A stretch of 63,198 bases of DNA from Brasilonema sp. UFV-L1 (GCF_012912105.1 NZ_QMEA01000044.1:1-63198), one strand, 5' to 3'. Counted from the stretch's first letter, positions 1 to 8,662 are shown. Made by a program: numbers and translations. The notes: generated from the letters alone by a model not told the origin.

Positions 1-117
1 CCCTTTTCCCCTTGTCCCCGTGTCCCCATGTCCCCGTGTCCTCTTTTCCCCTTGTCCCTGCGTCCCCGCGTCCCCGTGTCTCCGTGTCCTCTTTTCCCCT
101 TGTCCCCGTGTCCTCTT
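1..117. repeat. C/T-rich degenerate tandem repeat
   Basis: The first ~117 bases are an imperfect short tandem repeat built from variants of CCCCGTGTC, CCCCTTGTC and CCTCTTTTC. It runs directly into the stop codon of the CHAT gene on the minus strand (stop at 116-118). Such short tandemly repeated sequences are common between genes of filamentous cyanobacteria. The true left limit lies outside the window. Confidence 0.85.
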
Positions 118-805
118 AGATGGGATCAGATTCTGGTGTTATCGCTGGTGTCGCCTCTGGCACCTCAACCAAAACATTCTCTACGGCAGGAGTGTTAACA
201 GGATCGCCTTGGCATGGAGATTCTTCGGCTGGGGAATCTTTCTTCAGGAGTTGAGGTGTGAGATTTTGTGCTATTCCTGCCATCAAAATTACATTACAGC
301 CCAGCTTATAGGCAAACTCATAATTTCTACCTGCTCCCAATGCATCATAGAAACCCACAGCAAATTCAACTGCAGCTTTATCTTGAATTGCCTGACTCAT
401 GCCTACCACATAATTAATATGTTGGGCAATCTCCTGTGCCTGATACTTTGAGTAGCAAGCATTGAGGACAACACACTCTACTTGATCAGCAAAAAGTTGA
501 AACAATCCCGCTAAAGCCTCAGCATCAACTAACTTAACTTGACCCATCTCATCTTCAAAAGCTAAGCCTTCTTCTCCAGTGCCATGCCCGCAAAAGTGAA
601 TAATATGTGGTTCATAGTCGAGAATAGCTCTGTGGATATCCCTATAGCGTACTGCTTCTGCTGTCTCTATTAAATAGAAGTCACGCTTTTTTGCTCGTCT
701 CAACCCCTCTTTGATTTCGCGCATCTCCTCATCCAAACGAAGCTGACTTGTGCCTCTAGGATTTGCTGACAACAGTAAGATTTTTCGGGGTTGAGTGTTA
801 TCCAT
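116..805 (-). CDS. CHAT domain-containing caspase-like protein
   Basis: 229 residues. The N-terminal ~175 residues look like a compact CHAT (caspase-HetF-associated with TPRs) peptidase domain. A likely catalytic His sits at about residue 74 in FCGHG and a likely catalytic Cys at about 117 in LNACYS, so the dyad is intact. The opening RKILLLSANPRGTSQLRLDEE is typical of cyanobacterial CHAT proteins that lack TPR repeats. The C-terminal ~50 residues are Pro/Glu/Thr-rich and probably disordered. No signal peptide is visible, so a cytoplasmic protease role is inferred; substrate unknown. It stands alone on the minus strand, about 530 bp from the haemagglutinin gene, and its 3' end abuts a C-rich tandem repeat. 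Confidence 0.85.
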   Translation of the reverse strand: MDNTQPRKILLLSANPRGTSQLRLDEEMREIKEGLRRAKKRDFYLIETAEAVRYRDIHRAILDYEPHIIHFCGHGTGEEGLAFEDEMGQVKLVDAEALAGLFQLFADQVECVVLNACYSKYQAQEIAQHINYVVGMSQAIQDKAAVEFAVGFYDALGAGRNYEFAYKLGCNVILMAGIAQNLTPQLLKKDSPAEESPCQGDPVNTPAVENVLVEVPEATPAITPESDPI

Positions 806-1034
806 TTGACTTAATGGGGCTTAACAGGGCAGGCTGGAAGAAATTTGCATTTAAGCTGTGATAATTACAAGCTGTGTAGAAAAAATATTTTATCTTTTTT
901 CTTTTAACTATTACTGTACCTAATACAGCTGATACTGTAAGCTTTTGTAGGATTATGCAACAGTGGCTGAAAAAAACAAATTTAGTTATACATACTATGG
1001 TTAATTTGTACAGTGGATAATTCCAAGAGCTAAC

Positions 1035-1236
1035 AGGACTTACGCAAAGTCGAGAATGTCATACTGAGCGAAACGGAGTGTAGCGAAGTATCAAGAAAGT
1101 TCTGAGTCCCTGAGTCCTTACGGACACGCTACGCGAACCGGACACGCTGCGCGTTCACGAAGTGTGCGCTTTGCGCTTACGTTTCGCGCTTCGCTACACT
1201 CAGAATGACAGTTTTTCGTTAAAATGCGTAAGCCCT
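1035..1236. repeat. MITE-like element with terminal inverted repeats
   Basis: Terminal inverted repeats aggacttacgca (1035-1046) and tgcgtaagccct (1225-1236) match at 11 of 12 positions in inverted orientation. Inside lie a second inverted pair (gtgtagcgaag near 1078 and cttcgctacac near 1190) and GC-rich palindromes. No coding capacity is seen. This is the main content of the 530-bp spacer between the CHAT gene and the haemagglutinin gene. Confidence 0.7.
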
Positions 1237-1336
1237 AAGTTAAGAAAGTTGGAGCAAAGTGCATAAGTTGATTTGAATGGCATCGATATACCTAATGAAG
1301 ACTTTTTGCTTAATTTCCTTTTACTAGGTGAGCGTT

Positions 1337-4300
1337 ATGCTTGGGGTGTCTATGCGTAAAAACTGGTTGCAAGCATTAGGGATTGTCATTGGTAGCACAA
1401 TGGTCTTAAGCGCAAATAGCGCTCAAGCTCAAATTACACCAGATGGCACACTTCCAAATAATTCCAACGTCAACTTAGAAGGCAATATCTTTAATATCAC
1501 TGGGGGAACCTCGGCAGGTAGTAATCTGTTCCATAGTTTTAAGGATTTTTCTGTCCCCACTGGTTCTACAGCTTTTTTTAACAATTCTCAAAATATTCAA
1601 AATATCTTAACCCGAGTGACAGGCGGGTCGATATCTAATATTGATGGGTTAATTAAAGCCAACGGCACAGCTAACCTGTTTCTAATGAATCCCAATGGCA
1701 TTGTATTCGGGCAGAATGCAAGGTTGGATATTGGTGGTTCGTTTGTTGCCAGTACCGCTAGTAGCTTAAAGTTTAAAGATGGTTATGAGTTTAGTGCTAC
1801 TAATCCTCAGTCAGCACCCTTGTTAACGATAACTGCGCCTATAGGATTGGGTATGAGCAATAATCCAGGGGAAATCAAGGTTAATGGATTGGGGCACGAC
1901 ATTGAATATAACAATATCAAAGCAGAACTGCGTCCTCGTGTTACAAGCAGTGTTCCAGGATTGGAGGTTCAAGAGGGTAAAACATTAGCACTGGTGGGAG
2001 GTAAGGTGTCTCTTGAAGGTGGTATTCTCAAGTCACCACAGGGACGTATTGAAATCGGCAGTGTTGGCAGCAATGAGACTGTAAGTCTTGTTCCAGTACC
2101 AAAAGGTTGGAAGCTGAGTTATCAAGGCATTACTAATTTTGAAGATATCCGGTTTTCCAAAAAACCCTTCGTCGATACCACAGGAAATGGTGGTGGTTCC
2201 ATTGCGATCGCTGGTAAAGACATCAATTTCACTGGAGAATCTATTATTCTATCAGATACCTATGCTGACCGTAATGGCGGTGAAATCAGCGTTCTCAGTG
2301 ACAACAACATAACGGTCAATGAGTCAGATCTGAGCACTAACACCTTCAGTTCCGGTGATGCTGGACCAATTACGCTGATTGCCAAGAAATCTATTTTTCT
2401 AGAAAATAACGGTGGTGCAGGCAATCATACAGAAGGAATAGGAAACGCTGGAGAAATTACCCTCAAAGCAGATTCTATTGTTGTCAGAAATGACAGTGGG
2501 CTAGGCAGTAATACTTATAGTGAAGGGAATGCCGGACGTATAAACGTTGAAGCTAAGTCTCTACGGATTGAACAACAATCTGGTTTTAGTACTTTCTCTC
2601 AAGGAAAAGGTAATGCTGGGGAAATCAATATTACTATAGACGGCGAGTTCGTACTGAGTAATGGAGGAGGGTTCGGGAGTCAAGCCTACAACGCAGGTGA
2701 TGGTGGAAAAATTAACATCACTGCAAATTCTTTCTTAATTGAAAATACGGGGTTTGATACCAACACGAAATCATCAGGTAATGCTGGAGAAATCAACATT
2801 AATGTCAAAGATTCTTTTGTAATCCGTAAAAAATCTGGTATCAGTAGCAATACTTCAGGCACAGGGAACGCTGGAAAAATCAGCATACTAGCAAAGAATT
2901 TGCTAGTTCAGGACTCTGTGGGAATCAGTAGTAGTACCACGGGGCAAAGTAGTAAAGGTAATGGCGGAGAAATTAAGGTTGATACAGGCTCCTTAACGAT
3001 TCAAAGGGACGCAAATATAAACACTAACTCTTCAAATGCAGGGAACGCAGGGAAAATCAGCGTTAACACAAATTCTTTACTACTGGAAGAAAATGCGGTG
3101 ATCGAGAGTGTTGCACAAGAAGACAGCACAGGTAACGCCGGAGACATAGATCTTAAGGCGAACTCTTTGACAGTTCAAAATGAGTCTAATATAAATACAA
3201 ACTCTAAAGGTGATGGTAACGCTGGGAAAATCAGCATTACTGCAAATTCTTTGCTTGTTCAAGAATTTACGGGAATCGATAGTAAGACGACGGGACAAAG
3301 TAGTAAAGGTAATGGCGGAGAAATTAAGGTTGATACAGGCTCCTTAACGATTCAAAATTACGCAGGTATAAACACTAGCTCTTCAAATGCAGGAAACGCT
3401 GGGAAAATCAGCATCACAGCACAGTCTTTGCAGGTCCAAAACTCTGCAGGACTTGGTAGCAATACAAAGGAAAGTAGCACAGGTAATGGCGGAGAAATCA
3501 CAGTTAATGCAGGCTCCTTATTGGTAAATGATGCGGTTATAAATAGTGGTACAGAGGCGACGGGAAGTGCAGGAAACTTAACTATAAAAGCAAATAGCCT
3601 AATTCTTGAGAATAATGGCAGCTTGCGAGTTGAAAGTACTGGTACTGGGAATGCTGGTATTTTGAATATTACGGCAGATAAAATTCGCCTTGATAAACAG
3701 AGTTTCATCAGTGGAAGTACTCGCTCTGGAAATGGTGGCGATCTCATACTAAACGTTGGTGATTTATTGCTGCTACGCCGTGGTAGTAACATCTCTGCTA
3801 CTGCGGGTACTGCACAGCAGCGAGGTAATGGCGGGAATATCACAATTAATAGTCCTAATGGCTTTATTGTTAGCGTCAAAAATGAAAATAACGATATATT
3901 CGCTAATGCCTTTGCAGGCGCAGGTGGGAAAATTCAAATCAACGCTAAAGGTATTTTTGGTATTCAACAGCGTAGTCGAGACGAATTGGTGAATCGCTTA
4001 GGAAACGATCCCGTTCAACTAAATCCGCAAAATCTCATAACCAGTGATATCACAGCTTTTTCTCAACAAAGTCCTACTTTAAGTGGTGAGATTGCTATTA
4101 GCAACCCTGATAGAGATCTCAGCAAAGAAACATTTTCTTTGCCAGAAGAAGTGCTAGATGTAGCCAGATTAATTAACCAAAATGTTTGTGCAGGAACCAG
4201 GAGTAATACTAGCAGTAGCTTCACTGTTACTGGACGAGGTGGATTACCCGCCAGCCTCAACGAGATATTTCCAAGCGAGGAACCACTGGTTGAGCTACTT

Positions 4301-4522
4301 GAGTTACCTGATAGCAGAAATCGTAATGAGGCTGCGAGTCAATATACTCAAGTTTCAGAACGTACCCGAATTTCACCGTCTTCTCATCCACAAGAAATTG
4401 TAGAAGCACAGGGTTGGGTTGTTGATAAAAATGGTGATGTCATTCTAGTTGCGCAAGCACCCAATGCGACCCCTCATGATCCCATGTTCAATGGAGTTTC
4501 ATGCTCTGCTTCTAACAATTGA
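1337..4522 (+). CDS. Two-partner-secretion-type filamentous haemagglutinin (TpsA-like) exoprotein
   Basis: About 1061 residues. A Sec signal peptide (RKNWLQALGIVIGSTMVLS..AQA) precedes a TPS/haemagglutination-activity domain at roughly residues 30-150, with the hallmark phrases GGTSAGSNLFHSF and LFLMNPNGIVFG. The rest is a long beta-helix of imperfect repeats with a G(N/D)AG(E/K)I core, rich in Asn, Ser and Gly and ending with one Cys pair region. Family members are secreted through an outer-membrane TpsB pore, but none is encoded in this window. The ATG at 1337 is preferred over GTG 1328 because AGGTGAG (1326-1332) lies just upstream; ATG 1352 is a further alternative. It sits beside DUF928 and CHAT-TPR genes, a recurrent cyanobacterial neighbourhood from memory. 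Two ~130-bp internal segments are nearly identical, suggesting recent internal duplication. Confidence 0.9.
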   Translation: MLGVSMRKNWLQALGIVIGSTMVLSANSAQAQITPDGTLPNNSNVNLEGNIFNITGGTSAGSNLFHSFKDFSVPTGSTAFFNNSQNIQNILTRVTGGSISNIDGLIKANGTANLFLMNPNGIVFGQNARLDIGGSFVASTASSLKFKDGYEFSATNPQSAPLLTITAPIGLGMSNNPGEIKVNGLGHDIEYNNIKAELRPRVTSSVPGLEVQEGKTLALVGGKVSLEGGILKSPQGRIEIGSVGSNETVSLVPVPKGWKLSYQGITNFEDIRFSKKPFVDTTGNGGGSIAIAGKDINFTGESIILSDTYADRNGGEISVLSDNNITVNESDLSTNTFSSGDAGPITLIAKKSIFLENNGGAGNHTEGIGNAGEITLKADSIVVRNDSGLGSNTYSEGNAGRINVEAKSLRIEQQSGFSTFSQGKGNAGEINITIDGEFVLSNGGGFGSQAYNAGDGGKINITANSFLIENTGFDTNTKSSGNAGEININVKDSFVIRKKSGISSNTSGTGNAGKISILAKNLLVQDSVGISSSTTGQSSKGNGGEIKVDTGSLTIQRDANINTNSSNAGNAGKISVNTNSLLLEENAVIESVAQEDSTGNAGDIDLKANSLTVQNESNINTNSKGDGNAGKISITANSLLVQEFTGIDSKTTGQSSKGNGGEIKVDTGSLTIQNYAGINTSSSNAGNAGKISITAQSLQVQNSAGLGSNTKESSTGNGGEITVNAGSLLVNDAVINSGTEATGSAGNLTIKANSLILENNGSLRVESTGTGNAGILNITADKIRLDKQSFISGSTRSGNGGDLILNVGDLLLLRRGSNISATAGTAQQRGNGGNITINSPNGFIVSVKNENNDIFANAFAGAGGKIQINAKGIFGIQQRSRDELVNRLGNDPVQLNPQNLITSDITAFSQQSPTLSGEIAISNPDRDLSKETFSLPEEVLDVARLINQNVCAGTRSNTSSSFTVTGRGGLPASLNEIFPSEEPLVELLELPDSRNRNEAASQYTQVSERTRISPSSHPQEIVEAQGWVVDKNGDVILVAQAPNATPHDPMFNGVSCSASNN

Positions 4523-4551
4523 TGATAATGTACTCTACAGACTCTCTTTGC

Positions 4552-5340
4552 TTAGTTTTTTATAGGAGCAGAAGATACCGCATCTAAACCCGCTGACTGC
4601 AATAAATCTTTCCAAACTGTTGTCAATTCTGCATTCTGCGGCTGCGATTGGCGTAAAGAAGCCAAATCCGCTGCTGCTTCTTGCCATATCCCAGCTTTGG
4701 CATACAACGCAACTCGGTCTATAGGTTGTGCTTTGTTTAATTGACTCGCCAGTGCTGGGTTTGGTTGGACTCGCCGGACAACTCCCTCAGCAAACGGGTC
4801 TCTTGGTCCTGCTGGCTGACAAACCATTGATACCACCCATTTGTAATCCTGATTAATTGCCAGTGGTCGTGCAGTGGTTGGCAATTTGAAGCTGACAATG
4901 CCTGGAGTTCCCTTTAAGCCCTGCTTTGTCTTATAGATGCCCTCTCCTTGTTGATTTTCTAAAGTAAACACCACTGACGATGCAGAACTTTGAGGCACAT
5001 ACGCCAGAAAAGTTGGGTGAGGGGACACCGTTAACCCCAATTTTGAGGAAGTTGGTACCAGGAGAGTCAAAGGCTGCTCAGTTGTTTTTCTGTCTAAGGT
5101 TTGGCTGGCAGTTTTTCTATCCTGCGGGCATTTGTCATTGTCGCGCCTACCTCCACCTATGGTCACTTTCGGTGCAGCTTGGTCGGGAGGAGGGTCAAAT
5201 GTGACTCTGCGCTTTTTGCCTGGAAATGCAGTAGTTTGTTGTGGATTAGCCCCTTGTACGTCAATAAATACGCTTAAAGAGACAGCCAATGGTATTGTAA
5301 AAATGAGTGCTAATCCCTGGTATAACTGTGCCCTAGTCAT
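4552..5340 (-). CDS. DUF928 domain-containing secreted protein
   Basis: 262 residues. An N-terminal hydrophobic segment (LALIFTIPLAVSLSVFIDVQGA) looks like a signal peptide. A basic linker (GKKRRVTFDPPP) follows, then the DUF928 core with the recognisable stretches LTLLVPTSSKLGLT, HPTFLAYVPQS and RPLAINQDYKWVVSMVC, and a C-terminal half resembling a helical repeat (DRVALYAKAGIWQEAAADLASLR). Function is unknown. DUF928 genes commonly lie next to CHAT-TPR and haemagglutinin genes in filamentous cyanobacteria, which suggests an envelope role in the same process. The gene converges on the haemagglutinin gene with only about 30 bp between the stops. The CHAT gene lies upstream on the same strand, about 300 bp away. 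Confidence 0.85.
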   Translation of the reverse strand: MTRAQLYQGLALIFTIPLAVSLSVFIDVQGANPQQTTAFPGKKRRVTFDPPPDQAAPKVTIGGGRRDNDKCPQDRKTASQTLDRKTTEQPLTLLVPTSSKLGLTVSPHPTFLAYVPQSSASSVVFTLENQQGEGIYKTKQGLKGTPGIVSFKLPTTARPLAINQDYKWVVSMVCQPAGPRDPFAEGVVRRVQPNPALASQLNKAQPIDRVALYAKAGIWQEAAADLASLRQSQPQNAELTTVWKDLLQSAGLDAVSSAPIKN

Positions 5341-5493
5341 AATGAAACTCTCCTTAGAAAAGGAAGTTGTTGACTGGTCTTATAAAAAAAGTCCAGTTAC
5401 TTTGACTCGTAGCATAGTTTTTCTAAATTGTGTTTAGTGAGAATATAGATTTTCATAAATAGTCAAGAGTCAAAAGTTCTTCTTGACTTTAGA

Positions 5494-5657
5494 GCCAATT
5501 ACCTACAAGTCAAGCCAAAAGTAGGGTGTGTTACGGCACAAACTGACTAAGGATAGTAAAAATAAATATTTTTGCCGTAACGCACCGAAATAAATGGTGC
5601 GTTGCTGATAACTGATAACTGATAACTGATAACTGTTAAAGCCAATTACCTACAAGT
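5494..5657. repeat. 17-bp direct repeat enclosing an inverted-repeat element and GATAACT heptamers
   Basis: The 17-mer gccaattacctacaagt occurs at 5494-5510 and again at 5641-5657. On the minus strand both copies encode the last residues LVGNWL plus stop of the CHAT gene; the inner copy is the live gene end. Between them lie an inverted repeat (gtgtgttacggca 5526-5538 with tgccgtaacgcac 5573-5585) and four tandem GATAACT heptamers (5607-5634). This could be an insertion that duplicated the gene end, or the relic of a second CHAT gene. Confidence 0.7.
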
Positions 5658-6739
5658 ACAAAACCTGCCCAATAGAAGGGATGCTTGTATCCAGGCTCTT
5701 TCAAGAGCTTTAGTTGTGCTTGTCGCAGGGCTTCTGCTTTCGTTGTCTGGGAGTTTGCTAATTGACGGTAAAATTCTGCCATAAAATCGGCAGTAGATTT
5801 ATCTTCTACAGACCACAGAGTCCCCAAGGTACTACGCGCACCAGAACGCACTGCTACACCTGCTAGCCCTAGCGCTGCACGTTTATCACCCTCAGCAGTT
5901 TGACAGGCACTGAAAACCAGCAACTCAATTGGAGTTGGTGTACTTTGTTCTCTAGTTCTGAGTATTTCTCCCAACTGTTTCACGTCTAACCGACCATCCC
6001 AAGTGAGAATGTATGTGTCAGCAGCGTTGGAACTAAATTGACCGTGGGTTGCTAAATGCACAACTTGGAACGGGTTAGCACGGATTTGTTTTTGAATAGC
6101 GGCGCTGGTAAATGTTTGATTCAGTAAAACCTGTGCTGGAATTTCTGACTTGATTTCGCTCACTTCTGACTCGACACCAGGTAGAGCAGCAAAGCCTTGA
6201 GTTGACTGACTCACTCCAGCAACCAGAACTTTGATTTGCTGACGTTGCAAAGGTTGTGGTGCTAAAAGTTGTAGTCCGGGGGTGAGGGCAATACTATATT
6301 TTTCTAGCAAATATCGTTGACCGTCGTGCAGTGCGACCATTGGCAGATTTTTCAGCGAGCCGTCGAGAATAAATGCTAAGGTTTTTATTTTACTAGCTTG
6401 CAAATCAGCTTCCGCAGGTCGGACTATCAAATCGTAAACTTTTTGGGCAACTGGCAAACGTTCTTCTGTCAAAGATGTCCGTGAGAGAGAAGCTTGCATT
6501 TGCTCAACAATTTGTTCAACTTGCTCCTGGGGAATAGTTGTCGTGTAGTGACGCAGCGGTTGATTTGGTAGCGAGAGGATGACTTCTAGGCGATCACGTA
6601 GAATTATTGGATAGATAACTGCTGCCTGCGGGTCAATTTTATCAACTTGAACCGGCAGCTTTGTTAAGCAAGCTTCACGAAAGTAATTATCTAATTCTGC
6701 GATTTGTAAGGACTCAATCACGTTCAGGGCTTTTGCCAA
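5636..6739 (-). CDS. CHAT peptidase domain, C-terminal half of a disrupted CHAT-TPR gene
   Basis: 367 residues from a TTG codon. It begins with AKALNVIESLQIAELDNYFREACL, the phrase that in full-length cyanobacterial CHAT-TPR proteins links the TPRs to the protease. The CHAT domain is complete: catalytic His about residue 232 (HLATHGQF), catalytic Cys about 279 (FSACQTA), the GLAGVAVRSGARSTLGTLWSV core and the canonical end FVLVGNWL. The open frame continues upstream of the TTG (ALQQVSQAN), so the start is uncertain. The TPR half lies in another frame (6714-7430). Family members recalled here are roughly 850-1000 residues, so the middle TPRs appear deleted. Whether the protease domain is translated alone cannot be decided from sequence. 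Confidence 0.8.
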   Translation of the reverse strand: MAKALNVIESLQIAELDNYFREACLTKLPVQVDKIDPQAAVIYPIILRDRLEVILSLPNQPLRHYTTTIPQEQVEQIVEQMQASLSRTSLTEERLPVAQKVYDLIVRPAEADLQASKIKTLAFILDGSLKNLPMVALHDGQRYLLEKYSIALTPGLQLLAPQPLQRQQIKVLVAGVSQSTQGFAALPGVESEVSEIKSEIPAQVLLNQTFTSAAIQKQIRANPFQVVHLATHGQFSSNAADTYILTWDGRLDVKQLGEILRTREQSTPTPIELLVFSACQTAEGDKRAALGLAGVAVRSGARSTLGTLWSVEDKSTADFMAEFYRQLANSQTTKAEALRQAQLKLLKEPGYKHPFYWAGFVLVGNWL

Positions 6740-7430
6740 ATTTGCCTGACTTACCTGTTGTAGAGCCTTTGACTCCTTTTTTATCCTTGGCTTGTTGATA
6801 AATATCAGTTGCTTGAAGCCAGGTGTCGAATGCTTGTTCAGCCTGTCCTTGAGCCAGTTGCAAACTCCCCTGAATATTTAAGGCATCAGCCAGGAGATTT
6901 TGAATAGAACTTTCTCCATCTTTCCCCTTTGCTTCCTTCAGCAAAGTTATACTCTGAGCGATCGCCTGATTTGCTTGAGTCCACTGTCCTAACTGCTGGT
7001 ATGCTAGTGCTACATTACTCAGCACAACTGCCTGACGGAGGCGATCGCCTCTTTGGGTAAATAAATGTAATACTTTCTGCCAGACGGTAATTGCATTAGC
7101 AAACTGTCCAGCTTTGTAGCTTTCTTTACCTAGTTGTACTAACTGGGACGGTTCATTCGTCAGCGACTGGACAACTGATGAATTTGAGGTAACAGCAGTG
7201 ACTTGAGGTATTTGTTCTATTGCGGCTAAGCGTCCAAAACCCAGATCCACCGTTAATCCCAAAATGCAGATTCCTAAGGCAAAGAATTTACTAAATTGTA
7301 CTATTCCAAAATTACCGTGAGTTAGGTGATGGTATAAATGCCGTTGCTTTACTCTCCTGCTCTCCCATTGCCTGATGCGGAGATACTTGATAAACCTTTT
7401 CAACTGTGCCTGTAGAATCTGCAAGACCAA
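6714..7430 (-). pseudogene. TPR N-terminal half of the disrupted CHAT-TPR gene
   Basis: 238-residue frame. After a hydrophobic, signal-like segment (FFALGICILGLTVDLGFG) it carries about three tetratricopeptide units: LGKESYKAGQFANAITVWQK, VVLSNVALAYQQLGQWTQA and ALNIQGSLQLAQGQAEQAFD. It ends in non-homologous residues (KGSTTGKSGKFGKSPERD) that are an out-of-frame reading of the start of the CHAT half. The frames would rejoin after loss of one base, for example in the T6 run at 6777-6782. Even then the protein would be only about 600 residues, so an internal deletion is likely as well. The true start is uncertain: a different frame (7312-7605) is also open over the 5' end and encodes a hydrophobic segment. 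Confidence 0.7.
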
Positions 7431-7804
7431 TTATCTCCTTGGCACATTTAGACACTAAAATGACTTCGCTTTTATTTTTAGTAATGCTTGGACAACTATT
7501 TTGAAGCCGTGCAAATAAAAAAGCTATAAAAAGCCAACTAAAAAAGTACACTTTGCAGTATATCTCAGCAGTGCTAATTATAGGTAACAATAGCTCAATT
7601 GCCAAATCATTGCTATTGCGCTGACATCTTGCATCAATCTCAACAAGTAGGTTGCAGAGGTACTCTAAGTCTGGGAGAAAGGGCGTAGAGATGACATCAC
7701 TTTTCTGAGATTATCGAATTATGGATTGGGTCTGGCTAAACTCGATTAGCTCAAGAAACAATTCCCAAAAAATATCTCGTTGTAACACTCAAAACTCACT
7801 CAAC

Positions 7805-8068
7805 ATGTCCAAAGAATTTGCCATTGGTAGTAAAGTCCGCGTCGTAGCACTACCCCCCTACGTGAAAACTGCTGAACCCATGCCCATGCTCCGCCCTCCC
7901 GATGTGATTTACATTGGTGAAGAAGGTATAGTTCTAGACCGTCGTCCTGGTGGATACTGGGGTATTCGCTTTACAAGAGGAGCTTTTCTCCTTGACAGTC
8001 AATATATTGAAAGCGTGGAAACAGCTTTAGATGCTCAAGAATCTGAGAATAGCAACGAGAAATTGTAA
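7805..8068 (+). CDS. sipA: NblS-interacting regulator SipA (DUF3148)
   Basis: 87 residues from the ATG at 7805. The upstream extension to 7721 has no family-like sequence. The protein matches the SipA/DUF3148 family closely: FAIGSKVRVVALPPYVKTAEP, MLRPPDVIYIGEEGIV, RRPGGYWGIRFTRGAFLLD. SipA is a small SH3-like protein that binds the histidine kinase NblS (Hik33) and activates its autokinase activity, linking it to high-light and stress signalling. The C-terminal 15 residues are acidic and variable. It precedes the peroxiredoxin gene by 36 bp on the same strand, so the two could be co-transcribed, which would fit a light/redox stress unit. Confidence 0.88.
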   Translation: MSKEFAIGSKVRVVALPPYVKTAEPMPMLRPPDVIYIGEEGIVLDRRPGGYWGIRFTRGAFLLDSQYIESVETALDAQESENSNEKL

Positions 8069-8104
8069 ACTTATTTTAAGTTGTCTTTCTGGTCTGCATA
8101 CATA

Positions 8105-8662
8105 ATGATTTCTCGTCGCACTTTTTTAAGCATATTATTTGCTGCATGTTTGGCTGTCGTCAGTTGGTTCAATTTTGTCCCAACTGCTCATGCACTTGGT
8201 GGTAAACTTCCCGCAATAAATCAACCTGCACCAGACTTTACTTTGCCAACAAACACTGGTAATGGTAAAATATCGCTTTCTGACTTACGCGGTCAGTGGG
8301 TAGTTCTCTACTTTTACCCCAAAGACTTTACTTCCGGTTGTACCATTGAAGCTCGTCGCTTTCAGCAAGATTTACCAAAATACATCGAAAAAAAAGCTCA
8401 AATCATTGGTGTCAGCGCTGACGATGTTGATTCCCATGCAGAATTTTGTGATTCAGAAGGACTAAAATTCCCTCTGTTAGCTGATACCACTGGGGCGGTG
8501 AGCAAGGCATATGGTTCTTGGTTGGGCTTTGTATCTGTACGTCACAGCTTTATCATTGACCCACAAGGTATTCTGCGTGAGACTTTTGTCAAAGTCAATC
8601 CAGCTATCCACAGTAAAGAAGTTCTGGCGCGACTTGATGAATTGCAAAAAGCTGCTGCTTGA
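8105..8662 (+). CDS. Peroxiredoxin of the Bcp/PrxQ group with Tat-like signal peptide
   Basis: 185 residues from ATG 8105. The N-terminus MISRRTFLSILFAACLAVVS..AHA carries a twin-arginine motif (SRRTFL) followed by a hydrophobic stretch and an AHA cleavage site, so export by Tat to the thylakoid lumen or periplasm is inferred. The thioredoxin fold follows, with the peroxidatic Cys at about residue 79 (DFTSGCTIEA). The resolving Cys five residues later, usual in PrxQ, is absent (R instead); the only other mature-domain Cys is about 115 (AEFCDSEGL). The protein reduces peroxides using thiol donors. Downstream of sipA with 36 bp spacing. Confidence 0.88.
   Translation: MISRRTFLSILFAACLAVVSWFNFVPTAHALGGKLPAINQPAPDFTLPTNTGNGKISLSDLRGQWVVLYFYPKDFTSGCTIEARRFQQDLPKYIEKKAQIIGVSADDVDSHAEFCDSEGLKFPLLADTTGAVSKAYGSWLGFVSVRHSFIIDPQGILRETFVKVNPAIHSKEVLARLDELQKAAA

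Noticed and set aside
20-451. 143-codon plus-strand frame across the C-rich repeat
   Set aside because: It is made of the tandem repeat and the antisense of the CHAT gene.
6770-6790. Programmed minus-one frameshift at the A6 (minus strand) tract
   Set aside because: A minus-one slip leads to an early stop; only a plus-one shift joins the halves, so classic programmed slippage is not supported.
7312-7605. 97-codon minus-strand frame overlapping the 5' end of the TPR gene
   Set aside because: TTG start, no recognised domain; it overlaps the TPR frame. It may reflect a further frame disruption at the 5' end, but evidence is insufficient to call a gene.
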